Assembly (NCBI GenBank): GCA_964007475.1 | Contig: OZ023274.1 | Coordinates: forward strand, 38,681,860 to 38,745,859 | Length of the DNA stretch: 64,000 bases | From: Hybos culiciformis | Taxonomy: Eukaryota > Arthropoda > Insecta > Diptera > Hybotidae | Direction of reading: 5' to 3' | Shown: positions 60,901-64,000 of the stretch, piece by piece | Position numbering within the stretch: position 1 is the stretch's first letter | Layout: each line of letters begins with the position of its first letter | Notes under the pieces: model-generated | The model's database searches: none | Seen by the model: only the letters and a program-made list of their open reading frames with translations | Told to the model about the DNA's origin: nothing | Made by a program: the position numbers and the translations under genes

Positions 60901-63347
60901 TTAAGATGAAGAAAAAAAATAAGCTTAAAATAGCAATGCTCAGTCACTGGTTGCACGGCTTCTGTGTTTATTTATTATATTTTATCTCTTGGATCCATTT
61001 AGAGAATTAAATGTACACATAATAAAAATTAAAAAAAAAAAAAAAATATTTTAAAACAGACATCTGATTTAAGTTTGAACATTTTTTTTTTCCAATATAA
61101 TAATTTGTATAAGAAAATTTTTCTTATCTCATTTGCGGCGGCATACGATGACCGCAGAAAATTTTTTTAAAGATATTGTTATACAGTGAAGAGGAAAAAA
61201 CAAAATAATACATAAATGTTGAAAAATCATCAACATGTTATGGCTACCGTGATTATTATTGAGTTTTTTTTTTCTTCTTTTTATCATTTATTATTTCATT
61301 TCATTTTAATTCCCTCTTGTGGTATTAAAATATTAAATCAAGTGCAGAATAAAACATTAGGATTAATGAAAACATGTTGCAAAAAAATTAATTAATAGAG
61401 TGGTTTTTGATTTTTTTTTTTTTGATTATTGTATGTATGTAAATTGAAAATATTTAACTTTAAATTATACAAATGAAGACATTGAATTTTTGGATGTATC
61501 TTCTATTATATTAGGACATCATTTATTAAATCCTCAAGGACTGATAATATATTAACTAGATTCCGAGCAAAGTTGAGACATATGCAATAGTGGCTTCGAT
61601 TCGTATCACCTTGGACTGACATTTCTCTTACAATTTATTCATTAGAAAAAAATAGTTTTTGTAGCTTTTTTTTCTAAATCAAAATTTATTTTTTATCCTG
61701 AACTGTTAGGACTATTCGTGTATTTCCCAATGACGGCAATACAACTATTTATTTTGATATTTTCAATAAAATTAAAAAGAAAAGTTGTGAAGCCAATAAT
61801 ATTCGCTATAATTTGAAATCACAATTGATTTCTTTCAATCTACTATTCTACGAAAAAATAAATTTAATTATAAAATATTATGCTGTGAGGAGACTTTAAT
61901 AGACAGAGGTATATAACATAACTATATAATATACATTAACAAATATCTCAATGTTAAAAAAAATGAAAAATAAATCAAATTCCAATATAATGGAGCATTC
62001 TTTCCAGTTTTGGCTTCAGCTCATTTCACATAACTTTTTTTTTTCTTGTATGTACTTTGTTTTATGTTTTTTTCTTGGGTTTCACACAAAAATGTAATAA
62101 ATTTAATAATAAAAAAAAATAATAATAATAGAAATAAAATAATATAAGATTTTATAGATAAATTTTTATTTTTTTTAAATTTTTACCTTATTTGTTATTT
62201 GAGACATTTTTTCTGTTATCAATGCAATTGAACAATCAATATCAATTGGAATTCCACCAGTTGAAATTGCTGTTACAGCTGCTGTGGTTACAACAGTATC
62301 TTGTATTAAATCTTCTTCTGTTGTGGTTATTATTGGAATATTTTTATGATTTTCATTTAAATTTAATTCCTTTATATTATTAACAATTTGATGATTGTCA
62401 AAGTCGTCATCATCTTCTCTAATTATAATTTCAGCACAATTAATTGCTGATTTTGTTTTAATAATTTCAGTTATTGTTTTTGATCTAACATTATTATTTA
62501 AAATTGATGAAGTGGGAAATTTTTGTGTTGGGTCATTTTTAATCAAATTAATTGAATTTTCTATTATAGATGTATTCTGTAAAAAGATAATTTTAAAATT
62601 AATAAAATTGTCGAAAATTTTGTGTTAAAAAATCAAATAAAAGAAAAACTCTAAAATAACTTTGTCTAGCCATTTAATACAGTGTGGTTTGAAAAGTTGC
62701 TTCTTAAACAACTTAACCGACATTAATATTAATTCTATATTTAATACTTGATTTTCCAAAAAAAAGTTTTCGTTCTTGTTTCAAAACAAACTTATAAAAT
62801 AGTAGTTTGCGAATTCTTTACACTTCTCTAATTGTAATTCAAAAATTACAAAACAGCTTGAATAATATATCAGATAGAAATAGTGTATTTGTATTGATTT
62901 TGAATCAATGAGGTCTGGATTTATCTTGAAAATGATTCTCAGAGTTTCGAAATCATAATTAAAATCCGGTTTTTTAACAAACAGTCAAAAATATTTAATG
63001 TAAAAGAATATTACTTGAATATTGCCATTAGAATCTGTTACAAAACCGTTACTCTCAATGCTACTTATATTTGTTAAATTATATAAATTAATTGATGATT
63101 GTTCAATAAAATTAATATTTTTGTCAATAATTGTTGATTGTTGCAATTTGTTTTCTTTGTCAGAATCATCAGCTGTAGTAGTATTTAATATTCTATTTTG
63201 TGATTCATTTTTAACATCGTTGTAGAGCCAACCTTCATCTTCTTCATCATCGTCTAATAAATCATCATCATTTTCATCAACATCATCATCATCATCATCG
63301 TCATAATCGTCTTCAGTTGTCGGTTGCTCACCATTTGATTTAAATGG
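33366..63347 (-). CDS. klar: Klarsicht, KASH-domain protein (3' part, long isoform)
   Basis: Outer-nuclear-membrane KASH protein linking the nucleus and cargoes to microtubule motors. Thirteen coding exons on the minus strand join in frame: 63347-63015, 62576-62187, 57091-56897, 56592-55722, 55644-55618, 55541-55394, 54735-54512, 54454-54030, 53843-53738, 35281-35106, 34981-34686, 34489-34264 and 34154-33366. Together they give 4,206 nt, or 1,401 residues plus TGA. The last 57 residues form a KASH domain: a basic anchor, a membrane span (ALPMQIALFAVFCAACLM), the Cys at -23 from the C-terminus that bonds to SUN proteins in this family, and the GPPPI end. Residues 872-1139 are helical/coiled-coil. 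The N-terminal part lies beyond 64000. I prefer Klar over Msp300 because the C-terminus reads SFTPQLRYVRGPPPI and there are no long spectrin arrays. Confidence 0.85.
34264..34489 (-). CDS. klar: klar exon, spectrin-like helices
   Basis: The acceptor TTGTTTCAG and donor GAA|GTAAGT bound a 226-nt exon (one base finishing Arg, then 75 codons). It reads ITNQLELLNASLNAWKQLEY, with KGLEGALENGFDTT further on, and ends LLSERVETVQPE: residues 1065-1139. The leucine spacing and tryptophan suggest a spectrin-like three-helix segment. It continues in frame into the KASH exon. Confidence 0.88.
34686..34981 (-). CDS. klar: klar exon with poly-Gln/Asn insert
   Basis: Starts after TATTTTTAG with SEKSELQSYRTN (phase 0) and ends TTAAG|GTAAAA, two bases into a codon. 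Residues 966-1063 read VHSWLTRQEMKLHKELELIK, then a Gln/Asn-rich low-complexity insert, then LHKHLKDEVSEMYKAWDEAN. The flanking helices look spectrin-like and the insert is probably a lineage-specific loop. Confidence 0.87.
35106..35281 (-). CDS. klar: klar exon, first KASH-side exon
   Basis: The acceptor CCGTTTTAG and donor TTAATG|GTAAAA give 176 nt that begin with the last two bases of an Asp codon: residues 908-965, LLSSWETLLQWSENNGAARK and NLLRNSLNRLG. Because it opens in phase 1 it can accept either the hub exon (53738-53843) or the internal first exon (43122-43182), both of which end in phase 1 with G. Confidence 0.87.
35282..43121 (-). other. klar: klar large intron, 3' part
   Basis: About 7.8 kb of AT-rich intron. 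A (TA)n run lies just outside the acceptor (about 35299-35318). No coding exon, RNA or transposon end was recognised. Open frames such as 41187-41417 are Phe/Ile/Asn-rich chance frames. Confidence 0.5.
43122..43182 (-). CDS. klar: klar internal first exon, short (gamma-type) isoform
   Basis: On the minus strand an ATG (43180-43182) opens MTKIDVGIQTDTVNESDNDI and meets a good donor ATCG|GTAAGC after 61 nt. The leftover G joins the AT that opens exon 35281-35106 to restore Asp, exactly the phase used by the long isoform. The predicted short protein is 515 residues with the same coiled coil and KASH tail. A (TAA)n stretch directly precedes the ATG, and a TATAAA word lies about 40 nt upstream, though such words are common here. 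Drosophila klar is known to make a short KASH isoform from an internal promoter (established knowledge). That this exon serves that role is inference. Confidence 0.65.
43183..47969 (-). other. klar: klar large intron, middle part
   Basis: No exon is supported. Around 46.33-46.76 kb there is a slightly GC-richer stretch (GATTCCGGCGCAAACG, GGTACCGGTTGCGTTC) that looks like old repeat remnant. The region just upstream of the internal first exon (43.18-45 kb) would hold any gamma-type promoter; no specific motif can be singled out. Confidence 0.45.
47974..48688. mobile_element. piggyBac-like MITE flanked by TTAA
   Basis: A TTAA lies on each side (47970-47973 and 48689-48692), the usual target duplication of the piggyBac superfamily. 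The ends are 17-bp inverted repeats, GAGGGGTGGTACATTTA on the left and GAAGGTTGGTACATTTA read inward from the right (two mismatches). The 715-bp interior is non-coding. It sits in the klar 18.5-kb intron. Confidence 0.65.
48917..48959. repeat. (TTA)14 microsatellite
   Basis: A perfect 43-bp run of the TTA trinucleotide in the klar intron, between two transposon-like elements. Confidence 0.95.
48994..49341. mobile_element. Small TIR element (about 350 bp)
   Basis: The left end CCTGCACACGAGCTACTCAA is mirrored at the right by TTTTGAGTAGCTCTATGTGG and ACAGGG, giving imperfect inverted ends sharing GAGCTACTCAAAA. The interior has palindromic bits such as CTAGTAAACTAG. No target duplication is evident. 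It may be a hAT-type MITE, but that is a guess. Confidence 0.4.
49866..50145 (+). repeat. tRNA-Cys-like SINE with A-rich tail
   Basis: A perfect A box (TAGCTCAGTGG) and a near-consensus B box (GGTTCGAAGCC) are at tRNA spacing. The anticodon loop ATTGCAA gives GCA (Cys) and the T stem GTGG/CCAC pairs. The acceptor stem does not pair. Directly downstream is about 200 nt of A-rich AAATAA-type sequence, as expected for a SINE tail. It lies nested inside the TIR element. Confidence 0.6.
50391..50652. repeat. Inverted repeat pair inside the TIR element
   Basis: ATCGTCGTTCTCGTGCAAAA with AGCACGAAACTG (50393-50424) is matched in reverse complement at 50612-50650 (CAGTTTCGTGATTTTTGC and ATGAGACCGACGATG). 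About 190 bp separate the arms. It may be part of the host element or a small fold-back of its own. Confidence 0.5.
52094..53085 (-). other. klar: Intron DNA after the read-through isoform end
   Basis: AT-rich, no supported frame. If the read-through transcript is cleaved after the AATAAA at 53086-53091, this stretch is outside that mRNA and is only intron of the KASH transcripts. Confidence 0.45.
53086..53091 (-). terminator. klar: AATAAA signal for the lipid-droplet-type isoform
   Basis: AATAAA on the minus strand, 117 nt past the stop codon at 53208-53210. It supports a real 3' end for the read-through form, though the hexamer is common in this DNA. Confidence 0.45.
53208..53843 (-). CDS. 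klar: klar terminal exon by donor read-through (LD/beta-type)
   Basis: The hub exon frame continues past its own donor (53732-53737) without interruption for 176 more codons to a stop at 53208. The tail starts GKSCSESSFDNSYETINSSS, has a Lys/Asn-rich middle (KKAKNKKKVNETVVYVNK), and ends in a hydrophobic, aromatic segment: APITRFIAEIIDFVLDLTNY, then RIYRFFLSTLKCFLEVC and STLMKIISFIL. Such a long open frame immediately after a perfect donor is unlikely by chance here. In Drosophila the beta isoform of Klar replaces KASH by a lipid-droplet-binding LD domain made the same way (established knowledge). The match in layout is seen; homology of the tail itself is inferred. Confidence 0.75.
   Translation of the reverse strand, partial: SEIIATCRDNLRCLEHVLRGPPGTALSTSQSSDIKGKSCSESSFDNSYETINSSSSFEKLGIVKKSKNSDKIIIEIDPNISENEEKKIKNKKKAKNKKKVNETVVYVNKNTNNANDNTSKNIYKGIGTENQIKLAKQAKNSIKNNDIIVHIDCKCAPITRFIAEIIDFVLDLTNYFFNNRIYRFFLSTLKCFLEVCNVINSTLMKIISFIL
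53738..53843 (-). CDS. klar: klar hub exon before the KASH/LD choice
   Basis: Starts after TTATTTTAG in phase 0: SEIIATCRDNLRCLEHVLRG then PPGTALSTSQSSDIK, residues 872-906. The donor CAAGG|GTAAGT is a perfect consensus. Splicing leads across 18,456 bp to 35281; not splicing gives the extended exon 53208-53843. Confidence 0.85.
54030..54454 (-). CDS. klar: klar exon, Ser/Arg-rich with helical end
   Basis: The acceptor TACTTTTAG and donor GATTAT|GTAAGT give 425 nt and residues 731-871. It starts NLQTQILNSPSTSPSTTTNN, has SSSRRAAASRRRQSRNLEKG and an acidic EEKEMNNLLEQSRNRLEDTK, and ends SHLLRPEDY. It is largely disordered in appearance. Confidence 0.88.
54512..54735 (-). CDS. klar: klar exon, basic coiled-coil segment
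   Basis: The acceptor TTTCTTTTAG and donor CAAG|GTAAAT bound 224 nt: residues 656-729, FLDSQSDCCSSLSAANN onward, then a charged helix with ARRRRTLEIEYERRRRSLEM and KRKAAQ. The final G plus AC of the next exon makes Asp. Confidence 0.88.
55394..55541 (-). CDS. klar: klar exon, conserved acidic WDDY segment
   Basis: Starts after TTTCATTTTAG, ends TATAG|GTAATG, 148 nt: residues 607-654, CQTGTDEHNSSFSEQAWDDY then SEGFDSDAARRLLEFGDDY. It was too short to show as an isolated frame and was found by phase. It joins as …GDDY-R-QFLDSQSDCC with the next exon. Its regular, Asp/Glu/Trp-rich composition suggests strong constraint. Confidence 0.87.
55618..55644 (-). CDS. klar: klar 27-nt micro-exon
   Basis: Between AATTCTAAG and GTAATC lie 27 nt that read, with the neighbouring split codons, A-ATPKPGRR-E. 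Both ends are phase 1, so inclusion or skipping leaves the frame intact. The acceptor's pyrimidine tract is weak, which fits regulated inclusion. It could be a false positive; the flanking exons also join in frame without it. Confidence 0.6.
55722..56592 (-). CDS. klar: klar large Ser/Thr-rich exon
   Basis: The acceptor GATTTTTCAG and donor GGTG|GTAAGT bound 871 nt in phase 0: residues 307-596. It opens EWLEHQPISPKKEISHLSLP, then a Ser/Glu-rich stretch (SSAPERDSSDSSEEFTDS), IRRATNQQRRNSERPWSVSC, a basic NRNSLKRRKTRRRKF, and ERLYVLQDLSAALSLISKKK near the end. It is mostly disordered and likely phosphorylated (inference from composition). Confidence 0.9.
56897..57091 (-). CDS. klar: klar exon, 65 residues
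   Basis: The acceptor TATATTTACAG and donor GTTCAG|GTGAGT bound 195 nt, phase 0 at both ends: residues 242-306. It opens EETYHHDSIKKLVLDAENLV and ends MAGINIQRVQ, which runs directly into EWLEHQ of the next exon. The middle is basic (KHNLSKIKKHSPMKH). Confidence 0.88.
57092..62186 (-). other. klar: klar intron, 5.1 kb
   Basis: No exon with good splice sites was found. A 112-codon plus-strand frame at 59566-59904 is Lys/Leu/Phe-rich low complexity. No transposon ends were recognised. Confidence 0.5.
62187..62576 (-). CDS. klar: klar exon, 130 residues
   Basis: The acceptor TCTTTTTACAG and donor AATAAG|GTAAAA bound 390 nt, phase 0-0: residues 112-241. It reads NTSIIENSINLIKNDPTQKF, EIIIREDDDDFDNHQIVNN, then TTTEEDLIQDTVVTTAAVTA and SIALITEKMSQITNK. 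It is acidic in the middle, with no known domain recognised. Confidence 0.82.
63015..63347 (-). CDS. klar: klar exon with Asp/Glu-rich tract (most 5' seen)
   Basis: 333 nt from an ATAAATAG acceptor to donor ATTCAA|GTAATA, phase 0-0: residues 1-111 of the visible protein. After PFKSNGEQPTTEDDY come poly-Asp/Glu runs, DEGWLYNDVKNES, and IESNGFVTDSNGNIQ. An in-frame TAG sits exactly at the acceptor, so the exon cannot extend upstream in this frame. The acceptor lacks a good pyrimidine tract, so its start is the least certain of the set. Confidence 0.75.
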
Positions 63348-64000
63348 CTATTTATATTTTACCAATTTAAAAAATAAAAAAAAATAAAAAAGAAAATGAA
63401 AAATAAATTAAATTTTTAACTAAATAATTGGGTTCTTTAGTTAGATGGTTGCAAATATCACTATGAATATAAAATTCACTGTAATTATTCTCTGTGAATT
63501 TATTGGGTTTAATATTTATATATTTATATATTTATATATATGTTTGTAACTTACATATGTAAAAATTTTCACAAAGATTGAAATTGTCTTTAAAAACTAT
63601 TTTATTTTTGATAAATTTTTAATTATCAACAAAAAATTTGTTTAAATTTTGTTTATATTACTTTGTAAAATTGTTATTAAATGTTTGCTTGGAAAGTTTT
63701 TATTTTTGTTTTATTATCATGCAAAAGTAGGGAAAGGCTTCTGTTTGTCAAAATTGTTTACTTGAATGCTTAAGTACTCACTCGGCAATAAGCAAGTTAT
63801 ATGTGGATATTGAAAAATGTAAATAAAACCATAATATGTTTAACACAAAGTTTCATATTTTTGTAAGTTCGCAGTAATAAACTTCCTAATGTAAAAATAG
63901 TTTAAAACCCCATTAATTTATTTAATTATATGATTATATTGAACAAGTATGTAAAACATTTACTTAATATATTTTTAATACAAAAAAAAAGAAAATGCAA
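63348..64000 (-). other. klar: klar intron, incomplete at window edge
   Basis: AT-rich sequence upstream of the first visible exon. No further exon was found before position 64000, so the N-terminal part of the protein and its promoter are outside the window. Confidence 0.5.

Overview
The window is eukaryotic and very AT-rich (roughly four-fifths A+T by eye). It has long introns, GT-AG splice sites, many TIR and fold-back repeats, and one recognisable large gene. That gene encodes a protein ending in a KASH domain that reads like insect Klarsicht (Klar), so the source is most likely an insect other than Drosophila. I could not place it more closely.

Right half (33.3-63.4 kb, minus strand): the 3' part of klarsicht. 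I resolved 13 coding exons with consistent splice phases. They join into 4,206 nt, an open frame of 1,401 residues plus stop; the 5' end lies beyond position 64000. The order 5' to 3' is: two acidic/low-complexity exons, Ser/Arg-rich exons with a 27-nt micro-exon, a hub exon at 53738-53843, an 18.5 kb intron, then coiled-coil exons and the KASH exon. Two further isoform classes can be read from the DNA. If the hub exon's donor (53732-53737) is not used, the frame runs on for 176 codons into a Lys-rich tail with a hydrophobic C-terminus, then a stop and an AATAAA; this matches the layout of the lipid-droplet (beta-type) isoform of Drosophila Klar. Inside the 18.5 kb intron, a 20-codon ATG exon with a good donor (43122-43182) joins in phase to the KASH-side exons, as expected for a short gamma-type isoform. 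One locus could thus send the protein to the nuclear envelope (long or short KASH form) or to lipid droplets.

Left half (1-33.2 kb): mostly gene-poor intergenic DNA with repeats. These include a hairpin at 25-208, a CACAG-ended MITE (5263-5782), and a 775-bp hAT element with perfect TIRs and an 8-bp target duplication carrying a broken transposase (5813-6587). A composite repeat locus at 7.5-10.2 kb holds two unrelated tandem arrays separated by copies of a shared module and two opposed tRNA-like fragments. A repeat and fold-back lie at 25.2-26.1 kb, and a 1.95 kb nested fold-back at 28.6-30.5 kb. Between these sit a possible three-exon plus-strand gene of unknown function (15583-17965) and a possible small single-exon gene (28033-28260, minus).

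The 18.5 kb klar intron also holds a cluster of transposons: a TTAA-flanked piggyBac-like MITE, a small TIR element, and a 2.47 kb TIR element that contains a tRNA-Cys-like SINE module. All calls come from reading the sequence by eye; no database search or expression data were available.
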